64,000 nt of DNA from Endotrypanum monterogeii (taxonomy: Eukaryota; Euglenozoa; Kinetoplastea; Trypanosomatida; Trypanosomatidae). The notes beneath the pieces are model-generated. The model worked only from the letters and a program-made list of their open reading frames with translations. It made no database searches and was not told the origin of the DNA. Shown here in pieces: positions 29,494 through 40,412 of this stretch. The first letter of the stretch is position 1, and each line of letters opens with the position of its first letter. Where the stretch lies: contig CM007320.1 of NCBI GenBank assembly GCA_000333855.2, forward strand, positions 258,826 through 322,825. Reading direction: 5' to 3'. The translations under genes and the position numbers were made by a program.

Positions 29494-32400
29494 ATGCCTA
29501 CCTCATCACAGGCCTCCGCGTCGTTACGACGCAAAGGCGACACGACGTCGGGTCCTCCACCACGATCCTCCAGCACCGCACCTCCGCTCCCAGCACGCTC
29601 GCCAAGTCATGTGCGTCACAAAGCGCCCAGCGCTGCATCGTCGCGGCGTAGCAAAACAATCCCCAAACTAGTACCCGCGCGGCCGGACTCCTCCATTGGT
29701 GCCAACAGCACAAACCCCCGTGTCCGTACCGGTAGCGTGATCAGCGCTGCAGCCGCTGTGGCGCAGCGGAGCTCCTCGAATGGTCGAGCCTCGATTGACT
29801 TTGCCTCCAAGGAAAGCCAAGAGGCTATGGGCAACCTGCGCCGTCTTTTTTTGCCTGTTTTGATGCGTGTGTTTTTGTGGCGTAGGCGACACTCACGATG
29901 GAAAGATAGGCAACCGCCTCGACGGTACACTACCGAGTCTGTTGTTGCCGCCATGATGGGCAGCAAGTCGTGCCTCGCTGACTGTCCTCAACGGATGTTA
30001 GAGTGTCTTGCAGAAGGTGCAACGTTCAGGTCGCTCGCACCAAGAGAAATCATCGTATACGCCAACGAATCGCACGTGTCTTGTGGTATAGTAGTACTGT
30101 TGCATGGCCAGCTAGAAGAGCAGCGCCCCGAGGCGGGCGGTAGACGCCTGCTAACAGACAGTAGCGGGGCCAAGCGCCCTATTCGTTCGCGAACACAGAG
30201 GGTCCACAAGGCCATGAGTGTGCTCTGTCTCATGCCCGTTATGTGTGAGGATCGCGCTACTTCGTTCCTTGCGACTCGCGAGGGTGAGGAGGCGGATGTT
30301 GCCATAATTCCCTCTCGCTGGTTTTGGGAAGTGATCTACAGCATTACGCAGGGATCGCTGCCGAGCTCCGAAACGATGGGGCGTTTTCTTCGTGAGGTCG
30401 TTCTGCCGAATCGTCGGGACATATTGCTGACGGATTATTTCCCCACGTCTGTGGTGCTTCTCCGCTCGTGGATGTGGTCTATGCTGACTGCGAGTGACCG
30501 CGTGAAGCTGTGTCGATCAATGGAAGTTCGCCTTCTTTCGGTGGGCGATGTCCTATTTGACGAAGGGGAGTACTGCCCCTATATATACATCGTGCGACGC
30601 GGCGCACTCACCACATTTGTGAAGGGCGAAGCGCTGGCGGTACTTGAGGCGGGCTGCTGTATCGGGGAAGAGAGCGTTCTTCTTAACGATAGACGCAATT
30701 GTAGCGTGGTCGCAGCGACCGTGTGCGAGGTGTACGCTCTTCACATGCATCACCTTTTGCATCGCTTCGCCAAGTATCCTGAGGGTGCGCGACGCATCAT
30801 TGCCGCGGCCATGGAGCGGCAGACGCGTTGGATGGAGGAGGGCCGAACACGCGATGTTTTCGGGCTGGTGCCCATTTTGAGTGGCGTGCCCTGCCTCGGT
30901 CATACAACGGACGCCATGCGCGAGGAAATCGCGTGCTGTGCCACTGTGGTGACCCTCCCGCAAGGACACACGCTGAACATGGCGCATACACCCTGTACCT
31001 TTTTCTGTGTGATCGGCCGCGGCTCGGTTACACTCGTGAGCGCCATCAAGACTGGCTCCGGGGTGAACACGCCTTCTAGCACAAACGCTACAGTTCGCAC
31101 CAACGGACAACAACAAGATGGTCAGCGCACCTCATCGGCGAAACCCGTCGCCGCTCTTCAACCAGAAGTGCGGCGAGAGGCCCGCAGTGCTGGAGACTTT
31201 TTTGGGGAGTTATGCCTGAAGTCTCACCTGTGGCCTTATGACGTGGTGTGCGAGTCCACAGTCAGTCTCTGGACGTTCGATCGTGATGCGGTCCTGAGGG
31301 TGTTGGAGAACAACCGTGCTGATGCTCAGGCGATAGAGGTGTGTCGGCAAGGCATCAATCTCTACCGCACCCAACGCGGAGAAACAAGCATTGAGGATTA
31401 CTTCGACACACCCGATGTTCCTCTCGCCCAAGCGAATGGGCGGCGCACCCGAGGTAATCGACACCTCAATGGGCCTCCGTCTCTTACCCAGCACCTTGCA
31501 GCGGATAGGTATCCCAAAGGTATTACACCAGAAGGTCTCGCCAGTCGTGAAGGCGGCGGCGTAGATTTTGATTGGTCAACTGATCAGTGGTTCACGTACG
31601 CCATGGCGCGCATGCAGGAAGGAGTGCGTGTGGAGGACGAAAAAGGGTACAGGCCCGTCTCAGCGCGTGATTTACGTAATGTGGACAAGGAGGTGGAGAA
31701 GAGCCTGAAGGGGAAGGTGCTCCAGCTTGTTGCCGTGCAGCCGGAAACGCCGCTCAACTCGGCTGATTGCGACATTAGCGGCGACTCGGGTGAGCTTCAA
31801 TCGATCATTGTCGAGCAGCTCTTTCTCATCGTGACAGAGAAGCAGCCGAAGTTTTTACGACTCGTAAACGACAGCAACGTCCGTCTCATCACGGAGGAGA
31901 AGGAAATTCAACCGATGGGGGATCTGAACGGCAGTTGCGGCAACATGGACGCCATCGGGGCCCTGCACAGCACGGAGGCGCCCGTGGAAGTCACCGGTGT
32001 GATGCGGCTGGAGGACGTCGGAGATCTTCCGTTGCCAGACAGTCAGCTCATTTCTCCGCGTGTTCTGCCCCCGTCGTCGGTGCGTGATTCAAATGAGACG
32101 ATGGATTTCAGCAATTTCCACCTCGTTGCCTATCCCGTGAACACAGAGGGCAGTTGTAGTACCCAGGCTGGGTGGCCCCTCCCAAGCTCGTCAGTTGGTC
32201 GCCCTCGTCGGCCGGCCAGCGTTAGCTCGATTGGTGAGGCGAGTGCCGTCTTTGGGGCATCTCTTAACACGCGCATGCTTGTCAGTCGTAGTCACTTAGT
32301 TCGTCCGCCTTCTGGGGTTCCGCCCTCGCCGCGCTGTGGAAGTGGTCGCGATGACTGCGTGTCACCGGCTGCTATCGGCGCCATGCGACCGATGAGCGCC

Positions 32401-35220
32401 AGTGAGCCACGCGTAGTTGTGTCGGCGTGTGCGCGGCCCACAAGCGTGGATTTTAATCAGTTCAACAATAAACTCGGCGTCGACCGCTCAACCTCGGTGT
32501 TGGATCGCTACGTCAAGATCGAGGATCAAAGCTACTTCGACAACTACGTGAAAGTGCTTCCCTTGTCACCAGCGGAAATACTGACACCGGAGGAGGTGAG
32601 TACGACCAACGACAGGAGCACGAGCTCTATGGTACTTTTGCTTTTACATGTTCGCAGGTGCGATCATTTGTCTGCAGAAGTCATGCAACAGTGTGCGCGA
32701 CCAATCGTGAAGGCGACGCTGGGTGATCGCGTCCTTGTACGCACCTCGGTCATCGAGAACAACCTGTCGACGCGCTGGCCCATTGAGCTTTCATCGTTCA
32801 TCACTTTTGTGCCACGCGGCGCCGATATTGTATTCTCCATCTGCGACATGGATGACGAGAGTCGCATTGTCTATCAGACATCCCTCTCCACTTCCAGTAT
32901 AGACGAGAACGGCGGGGTAGGGCAGTGCGTCATGTCACTGACAGAGCACAGCGTAGCGGGCTGCTCCACCACGACAGATTTGGGCACAGATGTGTCGGGA
33001 TCGAAGCCGAATGGCACGGGCAAAGGTACCAAAAGACCGCGCATCGCGACGACGATGCTGGCTGTAACCGCTCTCAAGTACAAGGCGCTCTCGCAGTACC
33101 TCAAAACAAAAGACAGGGTATTGGACGACGCCTCGCGCGCGCCGGAGAGCACTACACTGTTTCTCCAGGTGATGTCGGTGGAAGGTCTTAAACACCGCGT
33201 TGAGGCTAGTGTCCGAGTTTCGCTCTCAAATAATGGAATAACCCAAGTGCTGCTGGAGACGGGGCGTGTGAAACCGAAGACACGGAGCCCCGCCTGGCCC
33301 GGTGACAAGAGCTTCTTGACGATTTCCTGCGACGGTGGTGTCTTGACGTTTGACTTGCTCCACAAGGGGACCGTCATCAGCTCTGCCGAGGCTGCCGTAG
33401 ACGAATTCATTTTTGGTGGCGTAGGGCTGCGAAGTCTGCCGCTTTTACCCACACCAACGAGAGGTCTCGTGACCGGCCACATCGTCCTCGGCGTTCTCGG
33501 GGCGACAGTGCTTGATTGCGTAGAGAATCGAAACCGTGATTGGGTAGCGCATATGGCGATAGAGGAGCTCTCGCTAAACAGGGATCGCTTTTCCATCAAC
33601 CCTGATCCATTCGTTGTGCTTCGCAACGGCACTGGTGATGTAGTGCTGCGTACACCGCTCGTCTTCTGCGCTTTTCAGGCATCATGGTCGCTGGCGGAGA
33701 CGAGCTGTCTGCTGCCATGCCCCCCACTCCGCGGCAGCACAGTTTTTTATCAGCTGGAGGTGTGCGACAGCGACGAGAAAGAGGTGGTTGGCCGCGCAAC
33801 CATCAGGCTCACCGATCGCGGTCTCGGCCCAGACCACCGGTACGCTCTATCCCTCGACCCCACCGGGGTGGGCGTAGTCCACTTGCGCAGCCTCTGCCTT
33901 CCTGTGCGAGAGCTACCCGCGACTGCTGCTCTACGCCGATCAACCACTGCTCAGCAGGGGCTCCCGAAGTCGGAGACGCTCTTGTTGCTGCATGTGCGCG
34001 GTTGTGCCGATCTGCCTGCAGGCCCCTCGATGGGGCTCGACACGGATGCCATAGGTGCGTTTTCGATTGACGGTCATGCATACGTGCGCACCCCACTGCA
34101 GGAGGCAACGACAAAACCACGGTGGCCCTTTTCCAAGGCGAGCGTTCTGCTGAGGATTCCATCGAAGGAGGAGCACGACGGCAACGGCAGTGGAGACGTG
34201 AATGGTGAGGGGACTGACCTCCGGGAGCAGCTGCACCACCACGAATGTCATTTTGCCGTGTACGATGGCGTTGTCGATGATATGAACCAGATTGGCCAGG
34301 TCGCCATTCCCCTTTCACAGTTGCTGAACACCTCGATACACACTTTCCCCCTTTTCCCTCGACGCCAGGGCGAAGACAAGATTTCTATGGATATATTCTC
34401 ACTTCTTGGCCACACTGCGTCAGCGCCCACGACTTCGGAAAGGACGGTGGGAACTGTAGAGATCTTCACGCTGCTCGGGTCTGTCAATCAGCAGGTGAGG
34501 AGAACGACGGAGCAGGGGGCAGATGCGTTGCTGACGTCAATCGCCGGTGTTGGCATCGATGCACCTCTAGCTCACTTGCCTTACTACAATCCAGAGGTGG
34601 CTAATGCGGCGACTGCTTCATCAACGCGCCTTGCTCTCGCCACGACGGTGGTGCTCAGTGTGAGTAGCGTCTGCTTTATCCTACCAAAAGCCTCGGAGAA
34701 GTATATCCACCTCGTCGTACGTCACCGCAACGCTGTCCTTTTGTCAGTAGAGCGCCAGATGGGTGTTCACAGCCACGCTGAATGGGGTCCAATGGAGGCA
34801 TCGGTAGCTGTGTCGTGTGCAAATCTCCCGCCGGATTCATACCTTGAGGTGGAGCTGACAGCGATGGATGTGGTAAACGCTTGGGACGAAAAGGAGGATG
34901 GAGACGTGCTGGTTTGTTCGGCGACCGGTTCAACACCACAGATACCCACGAATGGCAAGGCTGATCATGGCGCTGTGGGGCGCGATGCGATGATTCTTCC
35001 TAAGTTATCATTGGGCTGTGCTGAGCTTCCAGCTTCGGAGCTTTTGTCTGTTCAGGCAGGCGAGGTTCAGGTGGTGACGCTGGTGATGGGGGGTAGTCGG
35101 AGCTCCTCGTTACCTGAGGCAGCATCGCGTCGTTTTACGGTGACACCATCTTGCGCTCAGCAGGCTACCGAGGCGTTGTCTCCAGCGGTGTCGCTTTGCA
35201 TCTTCGGCAACCGCGTCTAG
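29494..35220 (+). CDS. Giant protein with cyclic-nucleotide-binding-like and tandem C2-like domains
   Basis: A 1908-residue protein. The start is the first ATG in a frame that opens further upstream in pyrimidine-rich DNA. Residues 1-110 are Ser/Pro/Arg-rich. Three regions resemble cyclic-nucleotide-binding (CNB) domains: about 150-270 (weak), 323-433 (best: LSVGDVLFDEGEYCPYIYIV, then GCCIGEESVLLNDRRNCSV in the place of the phosphate-binding cassette) and 453-613 (RSAGDFFGELCLKS). The second half has a series of C2-like beta-sandwich modules at about 1043-1136, 1219-1336, 1350-1470, 1493-1626 and 1718-1905, recognisable from repeated openings such as LLLLHVRRCDHL and LLLLHVRGCADL. A CNB array fused to C2-like domains suggests a signalling scaffold, possibly flagellar or membrane-linked. 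Ligand binding is uncertain because the cassettes depart from the consensus (the second keeps the Glu and an Arg). No transmembrane segment is seen. Confidence 0.85.
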   Translation: MPTSSQASASLRRKGDTTSGPPPRSSSTAPPLPARSPSHVRHKAPSAASSRRSKTIPKLVPARPDSSIGANSTNPRVRTGSVISAAAAVAQRSSSNGRASIDFASKESQEAMGNLRRLFLPVLMRVFLWRRRHSRWKDRQPPRRYTTESVVAAMMGSKSCLADCPQRMLECLAEGATFRSLAPREIIVYANESHVSCGIVVLLHGQLEEQRPEAGGRRLLTDSSGAKRPIRSRTQRVHKAMSVLCLMPVMCEDRATSFLATREGEEADVAIIPSRWFWEVIYSITQGSLPSSETMGRFLREVVLPNRRDILLTDYFPTSVVLLRSWMWSMLTASDRVKLCRSMEVRLLSVGDVLFDEGEYCPYIYIVRRGALTTFVKGEALAVLEAGCCIGEESVLLNDRRNCSVVAATVCEVYALHMHHLLHRFAKYPEGARRIIAAAMERQTRWMEEGRTRDVFGLVPILSGVPCLGHTTDAMREEIACCATVVTLPQGHTLNMAHTPCTFFCVIGRGSVTLVSAIKTGSGVNTPSSTNATVRTNGQQQDGQRTSSAKPVAALQPEVRREARSAGDFFGELCLKSHLWPYDVVCESTVSLWTFDRDAVLRVLENNRADAQAIEVCRQGINLYRTQRGETSIEDYFDTPDVPLAQANGRRTRGNRHLNGPPSLTQHLAADRYPKGITPEGLASREGGGVDFDWSTDQWFTYAMARMQEGVRVEDEKGYRPVSARDLRNVDKEVEKSLKGKVLQLVAVQPETPLNSADCDISGDSGELQSIIVEQLFLIVTEKQPKFLRLVNDSNVRLITEEKEIQPMGDLNGSCGNMDAIGALHSTEAPVEVTGVMRLEDVGDLPLPDSQLISPRVLPPSSVRDSNETMDFSNFHLVAYPVNTEGSCSTQAGWPLPSSSVGRPRRPASVSSIGEASAVFGASLNTRMLVSRSHLVRPPSGVPPSPRCGSGRDDCVSPAAIGAMRPMSASEPRVVVSACARPTSVDFNQFNNKLGVDRSTSVLDRYVKIEDQSYFDNYVKVLPLSPAEILTPEEVSTTNDRSTSSMVLLLLHVRRCDHLSAEVMQQCARPIVKATLGDRVLVRTSVIENNLSTRWPIELSSFITFVPRGADIVFSICDMDDESRIVYQTSLSTSSIDENGGVGQCVMSLTEHSVAGCSTTTDLGTDVSGSKPNGTGKGTKRPRIATTMLAVTALKYKALSQYLKTKDRVLDDASRAPESTTLFLQVMSVEGLKHRVEASVRVSLSNNGITQVLLETGRVKPKTRSPAWPGDKSFLTISCDGGVLTFDLLHKGTVISSAEAAVDEFIFGGVGLRSLPLLPTPTRGLVTGHIVLGVLGATVLDCVENRNRDWVAHMAIEELSLNRDRFSINPDPFVVLRNGTGDVVLRTPLVFCAFQASWSLAETSCLLPCPPLRGSTVFYQLEVCDSDEKEVVGRATIRLTDRGLGPDHRYALSLDPTGVGVVHLRSLCLPVRELPATAALRRSTTAQQGLPKSETLLLLHVRGCADLPAGPSMGLDTDAIGAFSIDGHAYVRTPLQEATTKPRWPFSKASVLLRIPSKEEHDGNGSGDVNGEGTDLREQLHHHECHFAVYDGVVDDMNQIGQVAIPLSQLLNTSIHTFPLFPRRQGEDKISMDIFSLLGHTASAPTTSERTVGTVEIFTLLGSVNQQVRRTTEQGADALLTSIAGVGIDAPLAHLPYYNPEVANAATASSTRLALATTVVLSVSSVCFILPKASEKYIHLVVRHRNAVLLSVERQMGVHSHAEWGPMEASVAVSCANLPPDSYLEVELTAMDVVNAWDEKEDGDVLVCSATGSTPQIPTNGKADHGAVGRDAMILPKLSLGCAELPASELLSVQAGEVQVVTLVMGGSRSSSLPEAASRRFTVTPSCAQQATEALSPAVSLCIFGNRV

Positions 35221-36533
35221 GCATTGTATTCGCATCACAGCGAGAGGGTATTCTGGCAAGTCCCCCCCCCCCCCCCGCCCGAAACATTGTGTAGCTGAAA
35301 GACACCAGAGGCTTTCTGTCGTCGCAGCAGTTGCGCCAACGCTGTGGAAAATGTTCCTTCACGTGAAGCATCACTTTTTTTTTATTTTTTTTTCGCCACC
35401 TGAAGAGACAAGGATAAGTCTAATTGAAGCGAGCAGCGGGGCCAGGGCAAATGCGTGGTCACACAGCTCTACAGAGCCTCCACGGCTATCCTACTCCGCT
35501 GTGCAACGATCTCTTGTGTCATGAGGTCCTTCGTGTACCGCACCTTCAAATACATTTTTTTATTTATTTCTGCCTCCCCCCCTCCTACACACACACACAC
35601 ACACACACACGGTGCTGGCGATGCCTGTTCATTTCACTGCACCCCTCTGTTCGCTTTGGTGGCTTCATTGCATTCCCTACCGGTTTTGGTTTGTTTTCCC
35701 CCAGTTAACCGCACAATAGATGTGCACACAAACCGCCTTGAAACTGATTTTATGTTTTGTTCTCTTCTTCTGGCGCGCAGAGGTCCCTGGGTATTTGCGC
35801 GGAGTGCTGTACTGATTCCGTGCTATCCTTCTTTTTGGCTATTGCCCAGACACGCGTATTGTGCTCAAAGCGTGTACTGGAGTAGGCCCATATATTCTTG
35901 ATGCCGCTTCCGCGTGTCTACCTGCGTGTGCACCTGCGATGCTCACGGAGAGGGAAAAACATCTTACAAGTCGAATCACATACATGGAAAGAAACAAACA
36001 AAAACATAATTGTTCTTGTGGACGGTGTTCTGCCGCGACCTAGTCGTTGCGAATTTCCGTGCTTCTCTTTTACACGAGCGCACAAGGCAAGAGGAATGTC
36101 CGTAAAAGAACTGTGCCAAATGACCAGTGCAGACACTCATATTCAGAGATGCCGCTGTCTTCTTGTCATGTCGATTATTTCGGGTTGTGTGCATGTACCT
36201 CACCTGGCGACGTTTTCATGGAGTATGCACACTCTGTTTCTCTTCGAGTGAGCCGTGATTCCCCTCGATGAGGATTGTCCGTTGAGCCGTCCACGACTCA
36301 ACAGAGGGTGGTGATGGCGGAAATGATTTTTCTCCAGCTTCCTTTCTTTATTGTTTTCCTCATCCCCATATTTTTCCGTTTTTGCGATACCCCCCCCCAA
36401 AAAAAAATAAATAAATATATATATTCATCTACCATTTGGCACTCGAAGCTTCCGTGCTCGCATCATCGTGTGTGTCTCTTTTTGAATATTGTTTACACAC
36501 AATTTCTTCTGGCTAATCTACACCTTTCATTCT

Positions 36534-36572
36534 TAGTGTTTTCTTCTTCCAGATTTATTTCATTGTGCCGCC

Positions 36573-36608
<36 letters not shown>

Positions 36609-36645
36609 CATATATAGGTTTTCTTTTTTTTTTGTCTCTCTCCCT
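36534..36645. repeat. Direct repeat, left copy at assembly gap
   Basis: About 110 nt running from CTTAGT through AGATTTATTT and GTGCCGCC to a TA array, TACATACATATATAGG and a T/C-rich end. The same sequence with small differences follows the gap. Confidence 0.85.
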
Positions 36646-36833
36646 NNNNNNNNNNNNNNNNNNNNNNNNNNNNNNNNNNNNNNNNNNNNNNNNNNNNNNN
36701 NNNNNNNNNNNNNNNNNNNNNNNNNNNNNNNNNNNNNNNNNNNNNNNNNNNNNNNNNNNNNNNNNNNNNNNNNNNNNNNNNNNNNNNNNNNNNNNNNNNN
36801 NNNNNNNNNNNNNNNNNNNNNNNNNNNNNNNNN
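36646..36833. other. Assembly gap (188 N)
   Basis: A run of undetermined bases between two near-identical flanks. Confidence 0.99.
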
Positions 36834-36880
36834 CTTAGTTGTTTTCTTTCTTCCTAGATTTATTTCTATTGTGCCGCCAC

Positions 36881-36911
<31 letters not shown>

Positions 36912-36948
36912 CATATATAGGTTTTCTTTTTTTTTGTCTCTCTCCCTT
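36834..36948. repeat. Direct repeat, right copy at assembly gap
   Basis: It starts with CTTAGT and repeats the left copy with a few substitutions and small indels (for example ATTTCTATTG against ATTTCATTG). Both a true tandem repeat and an unjoined contig overlap are possible. Confidence 0.85.
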
Positions 36949-39900
36949 CCTTGCCCCCCTCCCCTCTCTTTTCGCTTCTCCTTCCCCTCACATTTCTTCT
37001 TGTTTGCCTCTTTCATTCCACCCTTCCTTTAACAAACAAACAATCCCCCCTCCCCCTATTCTTACACGGAAAAGGTTTTATTTTCTACTCAGTCGATTTG
37101 CCCCAGATCTCGCCACACTTTCTCTGCGCATATTGGCGTGTGTGTGCGTTTGTGTACACAAAGGCACTACTTCCTCGAGCCATCGCTCTCATCACCTCCT
37201 CTTTTTCTCAGATCTACTCCACTGCATTGATATGCAAACACATTTCTACTGAATCGCTTTTTTTCTCTCACATAGCTTCCCTCCCTTCCCCTCCCCTCTC
37301 CGAAACAGAAACGGTGGTGTCCGTCCATCGTTTTTTTCTGATTTCTTTTTCTTACCTTTTTTTTTTCCCAGAGTGCACAGCGCTTCTCTTTAAAAATATA
37401 TACACACACACATATATATCTATCTATATATATATATATATATATATATATTTCTTCTTTGCTTATTTTGTGTTTCTCCGGCTCGTCTTTGTTGAGGAAT
37501 TCTTCGCCAGAGAGTGCTGTTCTCGCTCTTACACTCATTGTTCCTCACTTTGCACTTCATTGCCTTGGATTTTTTTTCTTTCCACCGAGCCTTTTTTTTC
37601 CTCCTCCACCCACCTTTAGTGCTTCTCGAACAATTTTTAGGAGACACTACATTTTCACCCATTTGATTCATCAGCCTAGTAGTGGGAGCCGTGCTATCCC
37701 ACGTCTACACAGTCGACAGACCCTTAATTTTAGAGGTGTTTCACGGCATCAAGGTGTGCGCATCTCTGGTCCTAACGGGGAAATCACTCCAGAGCTTTGT
37801 GCTACAAGCACGAGAGGGAAGAAAGCGATAGGCTAGCGAAGCTGGAAGCGCTGACTAGCCTCCTATAGGCGAAGGACGACAACCAAAACCTCGCTCGGTT
37901 AGGCGCAAGGGTCACCCGGTGAGCCGTGAGCGCGTTCTTATCGGTAAGTGTTTAATAATAATAATAAAAGGCTACTATTGCACACAAAAGGTGGGGGAAA
38001 AAAAAGTGCGGGCGATTCTATTGATGATACAACGACAAAAAAAAACATATTCATAATTCATTTGCCTATACTCTGCGCGCGCTTGAGGTCATCTTTGGCG
38101 GGGCGGGTGGATTAGTTGTTCCGTTCTACACCCCCTTCTTTTTCACCTGGACTACTTTTGTTTTCAGACGTTGGCACCATCGCGTCCCTGATATTCTCCT
38201 CTCGATATATTTTTATTCGCTTTGTCAAACAATATCTCTTAGCCACTGTCTCCTCAACCCAAATTGCGAAGACTTACCCCCCCTTTTTTTTTTTCGTGTG
38301 TGTTCTTCTTTTGTTTATATCAGCAAAAATATTTTAACAGATTTTCCGCCTTTAGCTCTTCGAAGTGCAGAATTTCTGTAGTGTACATCGCATATATATA
38401 TATATATATATATATATTACTTTATATACCCGGTGCTGTTTGATCTCATTACAACTGATGTATGTATGTGTATATATCTATATATAAATATATAAATAGA
38501 GGGAAAGGGGGTTAATTGAATTGTGTTTTCTCCACTCGTTTCTTCTTCTTTTCTGCGCTCTCGCGAGTTTGCTGTGGCCTGTAGAGTGAATCGCCCACAG
38601 TTTTCTGCGGAGGTTTCCCTGTTGTACTCGCCGATTCGTTCCCTTGATAGCTAATCGAGTGTGTGTAGTTTCCGACTCTCCAGTCGAGCATTCTAGCACA
38701 CGCAACATCGCCAGTGCTTGCGCTATAAAAGTTAATATATATATATATATATATACATATCATTGTGTTGTATTCCCTCTTTGCTGCTCATCTGTTGTTT
38801 CTATTAACTCCTTTTTCACTTTTTATAGCCTTTTCTTTGTTTCGCAGTCACTGAACCCTCCGTACTTTTTTCTTTTTGCATCCAACCTCCCTTCCCCATT
38901 TTGCCCTGTTGATATATTTACTTCACTTCTCTCCTCCCCCTCCGTAGCAACAGCAGCTTCCACCGTGCGTATCTTTTCCACCGCTACATCGTTGTTTGTT
39001 TCTTGTTCTCTTGGCTTTCGCACTGTAATCTGGGGTGAACGGAATTGAGAGTTTTCGTTCCGGTTACTTCCCCCCCCCCCTGCTCAGCTCTCAATATATC
39101 AAGGGCGAGAGAGAGCGAGGGGTAGGAGGAAAAGCGGTAAGGCAGATTATCTGTATCGTGCGCACACGCCTTTAGAGTGATCGCCTCACGTTCCGTTCGA
39201 TCTCTCTCCCTGTGGCTCGTGATTCTGTTGTTGCGAACACTCTTCTGTAATATCGCTAAGTGTTTTTTTTTGTAGTTTTTCACCTAATTTTCTCTCTACA
39301 GAACACGGGATACGGGCATACAAAAAATTCCTACTTGCGCTGTTTCCCTCTCACACGGAAACACACACCGGCGCTGAGGCACACCAGGGTACACGCATCT
39401 AAAAGGTAAAGGAAGGACCCACTTGATGTGCTCTGTGTGTGTGTACGGACCTGTCTCATTACGATCTGCTCTTCTGTCCCCCTCCTTCACTCCATCCTAT
39501 ACAGCTCCTTTCTTTATCTATTGATATATATATTCATTTTATTTATTTGAAATTTTGTCTTGTTGAGGTGTTTGTCGTTTTTCCTTTTTCTCCTCTTTTC
39601 CACACCCAGTGGTGTTGCGTATTCCTTTGACAGGAATTTCGTGGATTGAGACTTACTTCAACAAAAGCAGCAACCACAAAAAGAAATCCCTTTTTTTTTG
39701 TTTTTTCCACGTTGTTCTTTCGTTTCTTCCTCTGCTTTTGTCCTGTGCGCATCTTCATTTCTCCATTCTTTCGTTTCTTTTCCTGCCGATCTTTTTAGAT
39801 TTTTCGCATTTGGCTTCACTGTTTCCGCCAACGCCTTTTTTTTTACACCTTGTTGGTGTTATTGGTAGCTCCATCCCTTACTCTCTCCGAAGGGGTTACT

Positions 39901-40000
39901 GGACTTCTTTTCGCTAACCGCATAGATTTCTCTTTTTCTCTGTCGGTGTGTCTAGTGCTCACATAGCCGTTGCTGGAGAAGAGGTGGTAAAGGAACAATT

Positions 40001-40003
<3 letters not shown>

Positions 40004-40036
<33 letters not shown>
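40004..40036. repeat. (TA)n microsatellite
   Basis: About 33 nt of uninterrupted TA. Confidence 0.9.
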
Positions 40037-40038
<2 letters not shown>

Positions 40039-40260
40039 AAAACGGGATTCATTGACGGAATCTTAGGGAGGAGTGAGGGGTCGCTGAAGCAGACAGCTTT
40101 GCCCAAGGGTGTTTTCTTCAACTTATCTCCCCTACACACACACACACACCAACGCACACAGTGGATGAGTGAGAGGGTGACAACAACAACAACGACAACC
40201 ACAGGAAAACCGCCCAGTTGACATACTTTGTTTCTTCAGCTTTCCTCCCACGACTGAAGC

Positions 40261-40300
40261 GGGAAAGGGGGGGAAAGGGGGGGAAAGGGGAGAAAGGGGG
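40261..40300 (+). repeat. G-rich GGGAAAG tandem repeat, potential G-quadruplex
   Basis: Five blocks of three to seven Gs separated by AAA or AGAAA on the coding strand, ending 112 nt before the zinc-finger ATG. The pattern fits a G-quadruplex motif. If trans-splicing uses the TTCTTCAG at 40232-40239, the repeat lies in the mRNA leader. Confidence 0.75.
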
Positions 40301-40381
40301 CGTAGCCGTATAGAAGTATCGAGTGTGATTGACTTTATTTCATGTGTGCAACTCTCTTGCATTCCTCCTTTTGTTGTTATT

Positions 40382-40403
40382 GTTTTGTTTTGCTCCACTG
40401 TAG
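40382..40403 (+). promoter_or_regulatory. Putative trans-splice acceptor for the CCCH gene
   Basis: A T-rich tract ends in CTGTAG with AG at 40402-40403, nine nucleotides before the ATG. The AG at 40238-40239, after TTTGTTTCTTC, is an alternative that gives a 173-nt leader. Confidence 0.4.
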
Positions 40404-40412
40404 TCTTTCATC

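Larger units (their letters stand above)
35221..40412. other. Long gene-free region (5.2 kb) with TA arrays and a 188-N gap
   Basis: No gene is supported on either strand. The region contains a C run at 35262-35276, a CA run at 35588-35610, TA arrays at about 36574-36615, 36880-36920, 37420-37451, 38393-38417, 38737-38755 and 40004-40036, many T runs, an assembly gap at 36646-36833 with duplicated flanks, a more complex island at about 37680-37960, and the G-rich repeat at 40261-40300. Confidence 0.7.

Noticed and set aside
32874..33632. 252-codon minus-strand frame
   Set aside because: It is a shadow of the 1908-residue gene on the other strand. No minus-strand gene is expected within this unidirectional array and the translation has no domain.
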